Position numbers and translations under genes: made by a program
Origin: Brachybacterium saurashtrense
GTDB taxonomy: Bacteria > Actinomycetota > Actinomycetes > Actinomycetales > Dermabacteraceae
Reading direction: 5' to 3'
Length of the DNA: 64,000 bases
Assembly (NCBI RefSeq): GCF_003355475.1
Contig: NZ_CP031356.1
Span: 1,736,001 to 1,800,000, forward strand
In this document: one piece after another, positions 51,076-59,919 of the stretch
Layout: every line of letters begins with the position of its first letter
How positions within the stretch are numbered: position 1 is the stretch's first letter
Notes under the pieces: generated by a model
The model's input: only the letters and a program-made list of their open reading frames with translations
Databases searched by the model: none
What the model was told of the DNA's origin: nothing

Positions 51076-51836
51076 TGACTGCCGTCGCTGAGAAGCCCCA
51101 GGCCGAGACCGCCGCGGGCGAGATCCCCTCGTTCGACGTCACGCTGCGCATCTCGCGCTTCGACCCGGACAGCGCCAAGGGCGCCCGCTGGGAGGACTTC
51201 ACCGTCACGATGCACGGCACCGACCGTGTGCTCGACGCCCTCCACGAGATCAAGTGGCACCTGGACGGTTCGCTGACCTTCCGCCGCTCCTGCGCCCACG
51301 GCGTGTGCGGCTCGGACGCGATGCGGATCAACGGCCGCAACCGCCTGGCCTGCAAGACCCTGCTCAAGGATCTCGACATCTCCAAGCCGATCACGGTGGA
51401 GCCGATCAAGGGCCTGCCGGTCGAGAAGGACCTGATCGTGGACATGGAGCCGTTCTTCGACTCCTACAAGGAGATCATGCCGTTCCTGGTGGCCGGCGGG
51501 CAGGAGCCCAGCCGTGAGCGCCTGCAGTCCGCGGAGCAGCGCGAGCGCTTCGACGACACCACCAAGTGCATCCTGTGCGCCGCGTGCACGTCCTCGTGCC
51601 CGGTGTTCTGGACCGACGGGCAGTACTTCGGCCCGGCGGCGATCGTCAACGCCCACCGGTTCATCTTCGACTCGCGCGACGACGCCGGCGAGCAGCGCCT
51701 GGAGATCCTGAACTCCAAGGAGGGCGTGTGGCGCTGCCGCACCACCTTCAACTGCACCGAGGCGTGCCCCCGCGGCATCCAGGTCACCAAGGCCATCGCC
51801 GAGGTCAAGCAGGCGGTCATCACCGGCCGCATCTGA
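51075..51836 (+). CDS. sdhB: Succinate dehydrogenase iron-sulfur subunit
   Basis: A 253-residue electron-transfer subunit. The 2Fe-2S site is RRSCAHGVCGSDAMRINGRNRLAC, split at residues ~75-98; an Asp replaces the usual third Cys, as in E. coli SdhB. The 4Fe-4S site is CILCAACTSSCP, and the 3Fe-4S site is built from CRTTFNCTEACPRG plus the Cys before it. A ~18-residue Ala/Glu-rich extension precedes the ferredoxin-like domain. It carries electrons from the FAD to the quinone site of SdhC/SdhD. It ends the operon; a long inverted repeat follows 58 bases later. Confidence 0.96.
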   Translation: MTAVAEKPQAETAAGEIPSFDVTLRISRFDPDSAKGARWEDFTVTMHGTDRVLDALHEIKWHLDGSLTFRRSCAHGVCGSDAMRINGRNRLACKTLLKDLDISKPITVEPIKGLPVEKDLIVDMEPFFDSYKEIMPFLVAGGQEPSRERLQSAEQRERFDDTTKCILCAACTSSCPVFWTDGQYFGPAAIVNAHRFIFDSRDDAGEQRLEILNSKEGVWRCRTTFNCTEACPRGIQVTKAIAEVKQAVITGRI

Positions 51837-51894
51837 CCGTCGGCCCCGGCCCCGGCCGCGGCCGCACCATGTCCGGGGACCCGCCTTCGGGCCG

Positions 51895-51952
51895 AGAAAT
51901 GTCGCCTGACGATCGATGTTCTGCGCATCATCGATCGTCAGGCGACATTTCT
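51895..51952. terminator. Perfect 24-base inverted repeat after sdhB
   Basis: Two perfectly complementary 24-base arms (51895-51918 and 51929-51952) enclose a 10-base loop. The arms begin AGAAATGTCGCC and are much richer in A/T than the surroundings. The outer ends give ATTTCT on both strands, so it can act as a terminator for sdhB and for the convergent TPP-enzyme gene. The length and lack of any mismatch also suit a dispersed repeat element. Confidence 0.75.
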
Positions 51953-52031
51953 GTGTGGGGTGCTGCGGCAGCGGGGATCGCGGAAGCGGGCACTGCGGGG
52001 CCGATCGGAGGGGCGGGCGGGCCGGTGCCAC

Positions 52032-53684
52032 TCAGGCGTTCACCCGGATGACCTCCTCCTGGTACGGCGCGATCACCGACCGGGAGATCTGCAGGTCCAG
52101 CACCAGGAAGCGGCGCGTCGCCGGGTCCTCCCGGCTCCATGCACGCAGCCGGTCCAGATCCGCGAGCGAGCGCACCGTGACGCCTTCGGCGCCGGCGGCC
52201 TCCCCGTAGGCCGCGAAGTCGATGCGGTCGATCAGCATCGGCGCCGGGTCCAGACCCATCAGGCCGTAGAGGTTCACCTCCGCGCCGTAGGCGGCGTCGT
52301 TCCACACCACGGCCATACCGCGCCCGCCGGCGGTGCGCACGGCGGAGTCGAGATCGGCCAGGGCCATCACCCCTCCCCCGTCGCCGGTCGTGAGCACGAT
52401 GGTCGCCTGCGGGTTCGCGCGCGCCGCACCGGGCACGCTCGGCCAGCCCAGCCCGATGGACTGGTAGGCGGTGCCCACCATCGCCATCCGGTGCGGGGCG
52501 GCGACCGGCCAGTACATGTTGGCCCAGGCGATGAAGTGCCCGCCGTCGGAGACCACCACCCTGTCCTCGGGCAGCAGCTGGGCGAGACGGGCGGCGGCGG
52601 CGCGCGGATCCAGCAGGCCGTCCTCGGCATGCTCGCGAGCGACGGCCTGGGCACGCAGCGCCGGGGCGTCGACGCTCTCCCGCCAGGGGGTGCGGGACTC
52701 CTCGCGCGGGGGCAGCGCGGCGGCGAGGGACTCGACGGCGAGGCGGGCGTCGGCGCGCACGAACCCGCCCACCCGGGCATGGGTGGCGGCGGGGGCGGTG
52801 TCGATCTGCCACACCGCGGTCTCCGGGGCGAACAGCTCCCCGAAGCGCATCGTGAACTGGTTCAGCCCGGCGCCGATCACCACGGCCACGTCCGCCTCCC
52901 GCACCAGCGCCATCGCGCCGGGCGCCCCGAATCCGCCGGCCACGCCGAGGTCGTAGCGGTCCTGGGGGAAGATCCCCCGGCCCAGTGCCGTGGTCACGGT
53001 GACCGCGCCGGTGGCGTCGGCGAGCTCCCCCAGCGCCTCCCCGGCACCGGCTCGCCAGGCACCGTGCCCGGCCAGCAGCAGCGGGCGCTCGGCGGCGGCG
53101 AGCTCCGCGGCCAGCCGCGCGATCGCGGCGCGGGTGAAGTCCGCGGTGGGGGCGAGCGGGGAGGGCAGGCCGGGGCCGGGCACCTCCGGCACGGCGCCGA
53201 TGTCGAGCCGGGCCACGTCGTACGGGATCGCGAGCACCACCGGGACCCGGTAGGCGAGGGCGTGCTCGATCGCGGTGACGGTCGCGGCGGCCGCGTCGAT
53301 GCGGCCCACCGTGTAGGTGCGCACCCCCACGGCGGCGCTCAGCGCGATCTGGTCCACGTCCCAGGGGCGCGGCCCGGAGGTGGGCTCGTCCCCGACCACC
53401 AGCACGAGCGGGATCCGGGCCTGGGCGGCCTCGGCGAGGGCGGTGAGGGTGTTGGTGAACCCGGCGCCGTAGGTGGTGGTCGCCGCGGCGATCCGGCCCG
53501 AGGTGCGGTAGTGGGCGTCGGCCGCCGCGACGGCGCCGGCCTCGTGCCGCACGGCGGTGAAGGTGGCGTCGGTCTCGCGCGCGAGGGCGTCGAGGAAGTG
53601 GGCGTTGCCGTTGCCCATGAGGCCGAACACCTCGTCGAGGTGGAGGGCGAGGGTGCGGGCGACGTGGGTGGAGACGAGGGCCAT
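52032..53684 (-). CDS. Thiamine-diphosphate-dependent enzyme (acetolactate synthase-like)
   Basis: A 550-residue ThDP enzyme with the three-domain form of the acetolactate synthase/oxalyl-CoA decarboxylase group. The Pyr domain has VFGLMGNGNAHFLDAL and VRHEAGAVAAADAHYR, with the ThDP-activating Glu. The middle domain has RPLLLAGHGAWRAGAGEAL. The PP domain has VVSDGGHFIAWANMYWP and TGDGGGVMALADLDSAVR, giving the GDG metal motif, and an NDAAYGAE segment in place of the usual N-N. The start at 53684 follows GGAAGGA by 8 bases; a longer upstream frame lacks this. No small regulatory subunit lies nearby, so it is probably not the biosynthetic IlvB. Substrate unknown. Confidence 0.85.
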   Translation of the reverse strand: MALVSTHVARTLALHLDEVFGLMGNGNAHFLDALARETDATFTAVRHEAGAVAAADAHYRTSGRIAAATTTYGAGFTNTLTALAEAAQARIPLVLVVGDEPTSGPRPWDVDQIALSAAVGVRTYTVGRIDAAAATVTAIEHALAYRVPVVLAIPYDVARLDIGAVPEVPGPGLPSPLAPTADFTRAAIARLAAELAAAERPLLLAGHGAWRAGAGEALGELADATGAVTVTTALGRGIFPQDRYDLGVAGGFGAPGAMALVREADVAVVIGAGLNQFTMRFGELFAPETAVWQIDTAPAATHARVGGFVRADARLAVESLAAALPPREESRTPWRESVDAPALRAQAVAREHAEDGLLDPRAAAARLAQLLPEDRVVVSDGGHFIAWANMYWPVAAPHRMAMVGTAYQSIGLGWPSVPGAARANPQATIVLTTGDGGGVMALADLDSAVRTAGGRGMAVVWNDAAYGAEVNLYGLMGLDPAPMLIDRIDFAAYGEAAGAEGVTVRSLADLDRLRAWSREDPATRRFLVLDLQISRSVIAPYQEEVIRVNA

Positions 53685-53698
53685 CGAGGGTCCTTCCG

Positions 53699-53748
53699 AG
53701 AGATATGCGAACGCTGGCGTGCAGTCCGTATATGTCTCGCCCCGAGAC
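53699..53748 (-). promoter_or_regulatory. Repeated GAGATAT/GTCTCG half-sites before the ThDP-enzyme gene
   Basis: AGAGATAT and ATATGTCT form an imperfect inverted repeat (7 of 8 bases), and GTCTCG-CCC-CGAGAC follows directly. The cluster lies 15-64 bases upstream of the start and is AT-rich for this genome, so it may bind a regulator. Confidence 0.35.
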
Positions 53749-53852
53749 CGCTCGGGGGTTCGTGCCCCTTGTGAGAGCACCGGCGCCGGCCCCGCCGCGG
53801 GCCCGCCTGACGCAGTGGAGGATAGCACCGCCGACGAGCCCGCGAGCACCGC

Positions 53853-54674
53853 TCAGGTGTAGCTGATCACCAGCGGGGCATGGTCCGACCAGCGGGTGTC
53901 GTAGCTGGGCGCGCGATCCACCTGCGCGGAGGCGGCGCGCTCGGCGAGCGCCGGATCGGTGAGCTGGTAGTCGATCCGCCAGCCGGAGTCGTTGTCGAAG
54001 GCCTTGCCGCGCTGGGACCACCAGGTGTACGGGCCGGGCACGTCGCCGGAGAGACGGCGGTGGACGTCCACCCAGTCCCCCTCGACCAGCAGGCGGTCGA
54101 GGTAGGCGCGCTCCTCGGGGAGGAAGCCGGCGGACTTCAGGTTGCCCTTCCAGTTCTTGATGTCGTTGTTCGCGTGGGCGATGTTGAGGTCGCCGGTGAG
54201 CACCACGTGCCGGCCGTCGGCGCGCAGCGCCGCCAGGCGCGCCATCATCACGTCGAGGAACGCGTACTTGTCGGTCATGGTCTGCGGCTTCTCGGTGTTG
54301 CCCGAGTGCATGTAGCAGGAGATCACCGTGAGCGGAGTCCCGTCGCCGAAGGGGTCCTCAAGATCCGCCTCGAGCCAGCGCCCGGTGTGGGTGGGCTCGG
54401 TGAGGCCGGGCAGGCCGCGACGCACGCCCTCGAGGTCGATCCCCGCCAGGGAGGTGCGGGCGGCAATGGCGACGCCGTTGCGTCCCTTGAGCTCGCTGGC
54501 CTGGCCGACGATGGTCCATCCCTCGCCCACGAGGCCGGCGAGCAGCTCGTCGGGGGCCCGGACCTCCTGCAGGGTGATGACATCGGCCGCGGTCTTGGCG
54601 AGCCAGTCGGCCATGCCCTTGCGGGCGGCGGCCCGCAGGCCGTTGACGTTGACGGTGGCGAGCGTGAGGCTCAT
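53853..54674 (-). CDS. xthA: Exodeoxyribonuclease III
   Basis: A 273-residue AP endonuclease/3'-exonuclease for base-excision repair. Metal and catalytic residues are in [29 protein letters not shown] (metal Glu), [24 protein letters not shown] (Asp/Asn pair) and [10 protein letters not shown] with [12 protein letters not shown] (final Asp-His). All are in family positions. Its ATG overlaps the folD stop by four bases. The pairing with folD is common in related genomes. Confidence 0.93.
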   Translation of the reverse strand: MSLTLATVNVNGLRAAARKGMADWLAKTAADVITLQEVRAPDELLAGLVGEGWTIVGQASELKGRNGVAIAARTSLAGIDLEGVRRGLPGLTEPTHTGRWLEADLEDPFGDGTPLTVISCYMHSGNTEKPQTMTDKYAFLDVMMARLAALRADGRHVVLTGDLNIAHANNDIKNWKGNLKSAGFLPEERAYLDRLLVEGDWVDVHRRLSGDVPGPYTWWSQRGKAFDNDSGWRIDYQLTDPALAERAASAQVDRAPSYDTRWSDHAPLVISYT

Positions 54675-55570
54675 GCGGACACCTCGATCCCGGCGGCGCG
54701 CTCGCCCGCCTCGACGACGTTGTACATCAGCAGTGCCCGCGTCATCGGCCCCACACCGCCCGGGTTGGGGCTGATCCAGGAGGCGACCTCGGCCACGGCC
54801 GGGTCGACGTCGCCCACCAGCGTGGCACGGCCGCCGGCGGGGTCCTCCTGGCGGGAGACGCCCACGTCCAGCACGATCGCGCCGGGCTTGACGTCCTCGG
54901 GGCGCACCAGGTGCGCGACCCCGGCGGCGGCGACGATCACGTCGGCGCGGCGCAGGTGCGCGGGGAGGTCCGCGGTGCCGGTGTGGGTGAGGGTGACGGT
55001 GGCGTTGACGCTGCGACGGGTCATGAGCGCGCCGATGGAGCGGCCCACGGTCACGCCGCGGCCGATCACCACCACGTCCTTGCCCTTCAGCTCCAGGTCA
55101 TGGCGCAGCAGCAGCTCGATCACCGCGCGCGGCGTGCACGGCAGCGGCGTGTGGATCGGGTCGTAGGCGTTCAGCACCAGGCGGCCCAGGTTCGTGGGGT
55201 GGAGGCCGTCCGCGTCCTTGGAGGGATCGATCCGCTCCAGGATCGCGTCGGTGTCGAGGTGCTTCGGCAGCGGGAGCTGGACGATGTAGCCGGTGCACGC
55301 CGGGTCCGCGTTGAGCTCGTCCACGACCGCCTCGACCTGCGCCTGCGTGGCATCGGCGGGAAGGTGCTTCTGGATCGAGTGCAGGCCGATCGCCTCGCAG
55401 TCACGGTGCTTGCCGCGCACGTAGGCGGCGCTGCCCGGGTCGTCGCCCACCAGCACGGTGGCGAGACCGGGTCGCGGGTGACCGGCGTCCACCAGTCGCG
55501 TGACGCGCTCGGCGAGCTCCGCCTTGATGGCCTTCGCGGTGGCCTTGCCGTCGAGGATCTGGGCCGTCAT
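54671..55570 (-). CDS. folD: Methylenetetrahydrofolate dehydrogenase/cyclohydrolase
   Basis: A 299-residue bifunctional folate enzyme converting 5,10-methylene- to 10-formyl-tetrahydrofolate. [27 protein letters not shown] carries the catalytic Tyr and Lys at residues ~50-54. [29 protein letters not shown] and [11 protein letters not shown] follow, with [18 protein letters not shown] for NADP. Its AAGGAG site lies 6 bases before the ATG. It is next to glyA on the same strand; together they interconvert one-carbon units. A hairpin separates the two. Confidence 0.95.
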   Translation of the reverse strand: MTAQILDGKATAKAIKAELAERVTRLVDAGHPRPGLATVLVGDDPGSAAYVRGKHRDCEAIGLHSIQKHLPADATQAQVEAVVDELNADPACTGYIVQLPLPKHLDTDAILERIDPSKDADGLHPTNLGRLVLNAYDPIHTPLPCTPRAVIELLLRHDLELKGKDVVVIGRGVTVGRSIGALMTRRSVNATVTLTHTGTADLPAHLRRADVIVAAAGVAHLVRPEDVKPGAIVLDVGVSRQEDPAGGRATLVGDVDPAVAEVASWISPNPGGVGPMTRALLMYNVVEAGERAAGIEVSA

Positions 55571-55634
55571 GGCGCTCCTTGGGTGTCGGGGTCGAGCGGG
55601 AGGGCGGGGCGCGCTGCGCGCCGCCGGGACAGCG

Positions 55635-55668
55635 GGCGGGGCCCGACGCCGCGGCGCCGGGCCCCGCC
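55635..55668 (-). terminator. Hairpin between glyA and folD
   Basis: GGCGGGGCCCG and CGGGCCCCGCC form a perfect 11-base stem with a 12-base loop, starting 8 bases after the glyA stop on the minus strand. Confidence 0.65.
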
Positions 55669-55676
55669 CCGGTGGA

Positions 55677-56945
55677 TCAGTACTGCTGCAGCTCCGCGTA
55701 CAGCGGCATGCGCTCGGCGAGCGCCGCGGTGCGGGCCCGCAGCGACTCGAGGTCCGCGCCGCCGGTGAGGGCGAGGGCGATGACGTCCGCGACCTCGGTG
55801 AACTCGGCGGCGCCGAAGCCGCGCGTGGCCAGCGCCGGGGTGCCGATCCGCAGCCCCGAGGTGACCCGCGGCGGGCGCGGGTCGTTGGGGACCGCGTTGC
55901 GGTTGACGGTGATGCCCACCTCGTGGAGGCGGTCCTCGGCCTGCTGGCCGTCGAGCTCGCTGTCCACCAGGTCCACCAGCACCAGGTGCACGTCGGTGCC
56001 GCCGGAGATGACCTTCACGCCCGCGGCCTTCGCATCCTCCGCCTGGAGACGCTCGGCGAGGAGCCGCGCGCCCTCGAGGGTGCGTGCCTGACGGTCCGCG
56101 AACTCCTCGGAGGCGGCGATCTTCAGCGCGACGGCCTTCGCGGCGATCACGTGCATGAGCGGGCCGCCCTGCTGGCCGGGGAACACAGCGGAGTCGATCT
56201 TCTTCGCCCACTCCTCCTTGCACAGGATCATGCCGGAGCGGGGACCGCCGATGGTCTTGTGGATCGTGGTGGAGACCACGTCCGCGTAGGGGACGGGGCT
56301 GGGGTGCAGGCCCGCCGCGACCAGGCCCGCGAAGTGCGCCATGTCGACCCACAGCGCGGCACCCACCTCGTCGGCGATCTCGCGGAAGCGGGGGAAGTCG
56401 AGCTGGCGGGTGTACGCGGACCAGCCGGCGACGATCACCTTGGGCTTCTCGGCGACGGCCAGCTCGTGCACCTTGTCCATGTCGATCAGGCCGGTGCCGG
56501 GCTCGGTCTCGTAGGCGACGATGTCGTAGAGACGGCCGGAGAAGTTGATCTTCATGCCGTGGGTGAGGTGGCCGCCGTGCGCGAGCGAGAGCCCCATGAG
56601 CTTGTCGCCGGGACGTGCCAGGGCGTGCATCACCGCGGCGTTGGCGGAGGCGCCGGAGTGGGGCTGGACGTTGGCGTGCTCGGCGCCGAACAGCTCCTTG
56701 GCGCGGTCGATCGCGATCTGCTCGGCGACGTCGACCTCCTCGCAGCCGCCGTAGTAGCGCCTGCCCGGATAGCCCTCCGCGTACTTGTTGGTGAGCACCG
56801 AGCCCTGCGCCTCGAGCACCGCCCGGGGCACGAAGTTCTCGCTGGCGATCATCTCGAGGGTGCGCTGCTGGCGTTCCAGCTCGCGATCCAGCACCTGGGC
56901 GATGTCCGGGTCGAGAGCGGCGATGGACTGGTCGAGGACGTTCAC
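55677..56945 (-). CDS. glyA: Serine hydroxymethyltransferase
   Basis: A 422-residue PLP enzyme interconverting serine and glycine with tetrahydrofolate. [35 protein letters not shown] opens it, and [13 protein letters not shown] binds the cofactor. [16 protein letters not shown] holds the PLP-stacking region, and the PLP lysine is in [14 protein letters not shown] near residue 230. FPGQQGGP and [17 protein letters not shown] follow. GTG start with AGGAGG 6 bases upstream. No glycine riboswitch could be recognised in the 180-base gap before it. Confidence 0.96.
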   Translation of the reverse strand: MNVLDQSIAALDPDIAQVLDRELERQQRTLEMIASENFVPRAVLEAQGSVLTNKYAEGYPGRRYYGGCEEVDVAEQIAIDRAKELFGAEHANVQPHSGASANAAVMHALARPGDKLMGLSLAHGGHLTHGMKINFSGRLYDIVAYETEPGTGLIDMDKVHELAVAEKPKVIVAGWSAYTRQLDFPRFREIADEVGAALWVDMAHFAGLVAAGLHPSPVPYADVVSTTIHKTIGGPRSGMILCKEEWAKKIDSAVFPGQQGGPLMHVIAAKAVALKIAASEEFADRQARTLEGARLLAERLQAEDAKAAGVKVISGGTDVHLVLVDLVDSELDGQQAEDRLHEVGITVNRNAVPNDPRPPRVTSGLRIGTPALATRGFGAAEFTEVADVIALALTGGADLESLRARTAALAERMPLYAELQQY

Positions 56946-57125
56946 AGGGCCTCCTGCAGGGACGGGGGTGGGCGGCGAGGGGCGCCGTCCCGCCATCTTA
57001 GGACGCCGCGGAGGGGCCTCGTGGGCGGGATCAGAGTTCGTCGGCCGGGCAGTGCCGCCGGCCGGGCGCTGCCCGCCCGCTGGGCCCCGTCGCACGCGCG
57101 CGTCGGCCGCCCGCGCCGGGCGGGG

Positions 57126-58253
57126 TCAGAGCTCGAGGCCGAGGCGCACCGGCTCGGGGACCAGGCGCACCCCGAAGGCGTCCTCCACCCGCGCCTGCAC
57201 GTCCCGTGCGAGCGCGACGAGGTCGTCGCTGCTCGCGCCGCCGCGGTTGGTCAGCGCGAGGGAGTGCTTGGTGGAGACGGACGCCCGCTCCCCCAGCGCA
57301 TGCCCGCGCTCGATGCCGGCGTGGCTGATCAGCCAGGCGGCGCTGGTCTTGACCCGGCCCGCTCCGGCGTCGAAGCGAGGGGCGGCCTCGGGCAGGCGGG
57401 CGGCCTCCGCCGCGTCCAGGATCGGGTTGGTGAAGAAGGAGCCCGCGCTCCAGGTGTCATGGTCGTGCGGGTCCAGCACCATGCCCTTCGCGCCGCGGAT
57501 CCGCAGCACCGCCTCCCGCACCTCCTGCATCGGTGCGCGGGCACCCACCTCGACCCCGAGCTCCTCGGCGAGCTGCGCGTACCGGATTGGCGCGGAGAGC
57601 GAGCCGAGGGTGTGCTGGAAGGCGACCGAGAGCACCACGTAGCGCCCGGTCGCCGAGGGCACCTCTCCGCGGTGCCGGGTGCGCTTGAACACGCTGTCGC
57701 GGTAGGAGAAGTCGCAGTCGGCCGCGAAGAAGGTGCGCACCGCGCCCCGCTCCCGGTCCCAGGTGCGCACGCGGGAGATCGTCGAGGAGACCTCCTGGCC
57801 GTAGGCGCCGACGTTCTGGATCGGGGTCGCGCCCACGGTGCCGGGGATGCCCGAGAGCGCCTCGATGCCCACCATCTCCCGGGCGATCGCGTAGCGCACC
57901 GCACGGTCCCAGCCCACCCCGGCGAAGTGCTCCACGACGGCGCCCCCGCAGGTGGGATCCAGCGGCGTGAGCTCCGCGGGGTCCACGGGGACGCCGTCCG
58001 GCTCGCCGGAGGCGCCCACCTCGCAGGTCGCGTCCAGCAGCGGCGGCTCCTCCGGGTCGCGCAGCAGCACCACGGTGCCCTCGAAGGGCGCATCGGAGGC
58101 GACCAGGTTGGAGCCGCCGCCGAGCACCAGCAGCTGCTCCCCCGCCTCGTCCGCGGTGCGCACCGCCTCGATCACCTCGTCGGCGGTGCGGGCCTCCACC
58201 AGGGTGCGGACCTCCCCGCCGAGGCGGAGGGTGGTGAGCTCGGAGAGCCTCAT
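57126..58253 (-). CDS. murB: UDP-N-acetylenolpyruvoylglucosamine reductase
   Basis: A 375-residue FAD enzyme completing UDP-MurNAc for peptidoglycan. LTTLRLGGEVRTLVEA and LVLGGGSNLVASDAPFEGTVV are FAD-binding. LSGIPGTVGATPIQNVGAYGQEV is the central motif, YRDSVFKRT carries the proton-donor Ser, and a Glu lies near the end in FGVRLVPEPVRLG. There is an extra Asp/Pro-rich stretch around residues 80-100 not seen in short MurB proteins. It overlaps the HadB-like stop by four bases, so envelope synthesis and the dehydratase pair are transcribed together. Confidence 0.93.
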   Translation of the reverse strand: MRLSELTTLRLGGEVRTLVEARTADEVIEAVRTADEAGEQLLVLGGGSNLVASDAPFEGTVVLLRDPEEPPLLDATCEVGASGEPDGVPVDPAELTPLDPTCGGAVVEHFAGVGWDRAVRYAIAREMVGIEALSGIPGTVGATPIQNVGAYGQEVSSTISRVRTWDRERGAVRTFFAADCDFSYRDSVFKRTRHRGEVPSATGRYVVLSVAFQHTLGSLSAPIRYAQLAEELGVEVGARAPMQEVREAVLRIRGAKGMVLDPHDHDTWSAGSFFTNPILDAAEAARLPEAAPRFDAGAGRVKTSAAWLISHAGIERGHALGERASVSTKHSLALTNRGGASSDDLVALARDVQARVEDAFGVRLVPEPVRLGLEL

Positions 58254-58723
58254 GCCTCGCCCTGCCCGGCCTGCGCACCGGTCGCGGGCAGGGCCAGGGT
58301 GGCGCGGGCCCTGCCCAGCACCTTGGTGCCGTCCACCTCGGCGACGATGTCCACCCGGGCCGTGCCGGCGGCCTCGTCGATCGCGCCCACGGTCGCGACC
58401 GCCTCGAGGGTGACGCTGCCGGTGGCGGGGACCGGGATCGGGTTCGTGAAGCGGGTGGTGTAGCCGCGCACCAGCGAGGGATCCCCGAGGGCGTCGAGCA
58501 GCCCGGTGATCGCGGTGCCCATCGTGAGCATGCCGTGGGCGATGACGCCCGGCAGTCCGGCCTCGGCAGCCACGGCGTCGTTGTAGTGGATGGGATTGAA
58601 GTCTCCGGAGGCGCCGGCATAACGCACCAGCGTGTCCCGGCTGATCTCGTGGCGGGTGCGGGCGAGCTCCTGGCCGACGGTCAGGGTGCTCAGGTCGAGC
58701 GGGGCGGGGGGTGTGGCGGTCAT
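58250..58723 (-). CDS. MaoC/hot-dog dehydratase, HadB-like
   Basis: A 157-residue single hot-dog domain. The hydratase-2 motif is intact: YAGASGDFNPIHYND with Asp41 and His46, then VIAHGMLTMG. In mycobacteria HadB is the catalytic half of the (3R)-hydroxyacyl-ACP dehydratase pair. The neighbour at 58766-59215 would be its HadA partner. No mycolic-acid genes are visible here, so the substrate is more likely a fatty acyl or other thioester. A GGAG site precedes the ATG by 7 bases, and the stop overlaps the murB start. Confidence 0.85.
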   Translation of the reverse strand: MTATPPAPLDLSTLTVGQELARTRHEISRDTLVRYAGASGDFNPIHYNDAVAAEAGLPGVIAHGMLTMGTAITGLLDALGDPSLVRGYTTRFTNPIPVPATGSVTLEAVATVGAIDEAAGTARVDIVAEVDGTKVLGRARATLALPATGAQAGQGEA

Positions 58724-58765
58724 CTCAGCTCCAGGGATCCGGGGTGGCGGGGCGGGCGGGCGCGC

Positions 58766-59215
58766 TCAGTCGCCGCGGACGACGAGCATCGAGCGCACGG
58801 CGGCGACCTCCGCACCGTCCTCGTCCGCGAGGTCGACCCGCGTGCTGACCATGGCGTGCCCGCCCGCGGCGCGCACCGACTCGACCGTGAGGGTGGGAAC
58901 CAGGCGGTCGCCGGCCACGACGGGGCGGTGCAGGGTGAAGGTCTCCTCGCCGTGGACCACGCGGGAGAAGTCGATCCCGGCCGCCGGATCCTCGATGTAC
59001 TGCGCCTCGGTGGCCTGGGCGAGGGAGACCAGGAAGGTGGGCGGGGCGAGGACGCCCGCGTGACCGGCGGCGCGGGCGGCGGCCGGGTCGGTGTGCAGCG
59101 GCGAGGCCGCGCCGGTGGCGCGGGCGAACTCGGCGATCTTCGCGGCCGAGACCGTGTGCACCGGGCCTGCCGGGTAGGTGCGGCCGGCGAAGGCGGGGTC
59201 GGGGGTGGTGGGCAT
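58766..59215 (-). CDS. Hot-dog fold protein, HadA-like (non-catalytic dehydratase subunit)
   Basis: A 149-residue hot-dog domain. The region matching the hydratase motif reads TGAASPLHTD, with Ala36 where the catalytic Asp should be and His41 kept, so alone it should be inactive. QYIEDPAAGIDFSRVVHGEETFTLHRPVVAGD matches HadA-type N-terminal FAS1 dehydratase domains. It is predicted to form a heterodimer with the HadB-like protein 42 bases downstream and bind the acyl chain. A GGGAG site lies 5 bases before the ATG. It follows rpmG, as hadA does in Mycobacterium. Confidence 0.82.
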   Translation of the reverse strand: MPTTPDPAFAGRTYPAGPVHTVSAAKIAEFARATGAASPLHTDPAAARAAGHAGVLAPPTFLVSLAQATEAQYIEDPAAGIDFSRVVHGEETFTLHRPVVAGDRLVPTLTVESVRAAGGHAMVSTRVDLADEDGAEVAAVRSMLVVRGD

Positions 59216-59394
59216 GACGTCTCCCGTGGTCGGGTCGGCCGGGGCCGACGGATGCGATCGTCCCGATCATCTCACCGACGCGGCGCTGCGGGCGCGAGGG
59301 CGGTCGGCGGGTGACGCGGCGCCGGCGGGTGACTCGCCGCCGCCGGGCGGCAGGGCGCCGACGGGCGGGAGCCGCCGCTGCTCCCCGGGGACGA

Positions 59395-59427
59395 CGAAGG
59401 CCACCCGGGGATCCCGGGTGGCCTTCG
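59395..59427 (-). terminator. Hairpin after rpmG
   Basis: CGAAGGCCACCCGGG and its perfect 15-base complement enclose a 3-base loop, about 20 bases after the rpmG stop. It probably ends the tRNA/rpmG transcript before the HadA-like gene. Confidence 0.75.
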
Positions 59428-59447
59428 GTTCGATGCGGCGGACTCGC

Positions 59448-59618
59448 TCAGCGGGTCTCGCGGTGCGCCGTCTGCTTGCCGCAGGTCGGGCAGAACTTCG
59501 AGAGCTCGAGCCGATCCGGGGTGTTGCGACGGTTCTTCTTGGTGATGTAGTTGCGCGCCTTGCAGTCGACACACGCCATGGTGATCTTGGGACGCACGTC
59601 AGAGCTCTTGCTCGCCAC
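59448..59618 (-). CDS. rpmG: 50S ribosomal protein L33
   Basis: A 56-residue ribosomal protein read directly from the minus strand; the frame is too short for routine ORF lists. It starts with GTG and gives [21 protein letters not shown], then a [22 protein letters not shown] segment and ends HRETR. Two CxxC pairs (CVDC, CPTC) make it the zinc-binding form. AGAGG lies 6 bases before the GTG. It sits between tRNA-Met and the HadA-like gene, a conserved actinobacterial arrangement. Confidence 0.93.
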   Translation of the reverse strand: MASKSSDVRPKITMACVDCKARNYITKKNRRNTPDRLELSKFCPTCGKQTAHRETR

Positions 59619-59715
59619 GGTTCGCCTCTTTCGTCCGGGTGGCGCGCCCGGCGGCGCACCTCGTGGGTCCCCGTACTCGGGGGATGTGGATTCTGCACTC
59701 CGGTGGGGACCGGCG

Positions 59716-59792
59716 TGGTACCGAGGGCGGGGATCGAACCCGCGACCTCACGATTATGAGTCGTGCGCTCTAACCGTCTGAGCTACCCCGGC
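59716..59792 (-). tRNA. tRNA-Met (CAT)
   Basis: All four arms fold: a 7-base acceptor stem with two G-U pairs, D arm GCTC/GAGC, anticodon stem CACGA/TCGTG around CTCATAA, and T arm GCGGG-TTCGATC-CCCGC. CCA is encoded. It is the elongator type, judged from the acceptor G1-U72 pair and normal anticodon stem. Confidence 0.93.
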
Positions 59793-59804
59793 GTGACCGA
59801 TGAA

Positions 59805-59834
59805 GCGGCCCGATCTCGAATGAGACCGGGCCGC
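59805..59834 (-). terminator. Hairpin between tRNA-Thr and tRNA-Met
   Basis: GCGGCCCG and CGGGCCGC pair, with a further TCTC/GAGA inner match. It may be a processing signal rather than a terminator, since tRNA-Met has no other visible promoter. Confidence 0.4.
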
Positions 59835-59846
59835 CGCATCCATCAG

Positions 59847-59919
59847 AGCCCTGAAAGGGAATCGAACCCTTGACCTTCTCCTTACCATGGAGATGCTCTG
59901 CCGACTGAGCTATCAGGGC
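59847..59919 (-). tRNA. tRNA-Thr (GGT)
   Basis: A 73-base cloverleaf: acceptor GCCCTGA/TCAGGGC, D arm GCTC/GAGC, anticodon stem TCTCC/GGAGA around ATGGTAA, and T arm AAGGG-TTCGATT-CCCTT. CCA is not encoded and must be added. Confidence 0.93.

Noticed and set aside
53685-53849. Longer N-terminus of the ThDP enzyme
   Set aside because: The added residues are Ser/Pro-rich and unlike the family, and the GGAAGGA site fits the internal ATG.
56946-57125. Glycine or folate riboswitch before glyA
   Set aside because: No riboswitch core could be recognised by eye; a covariance-model search would be needed to revisit this.
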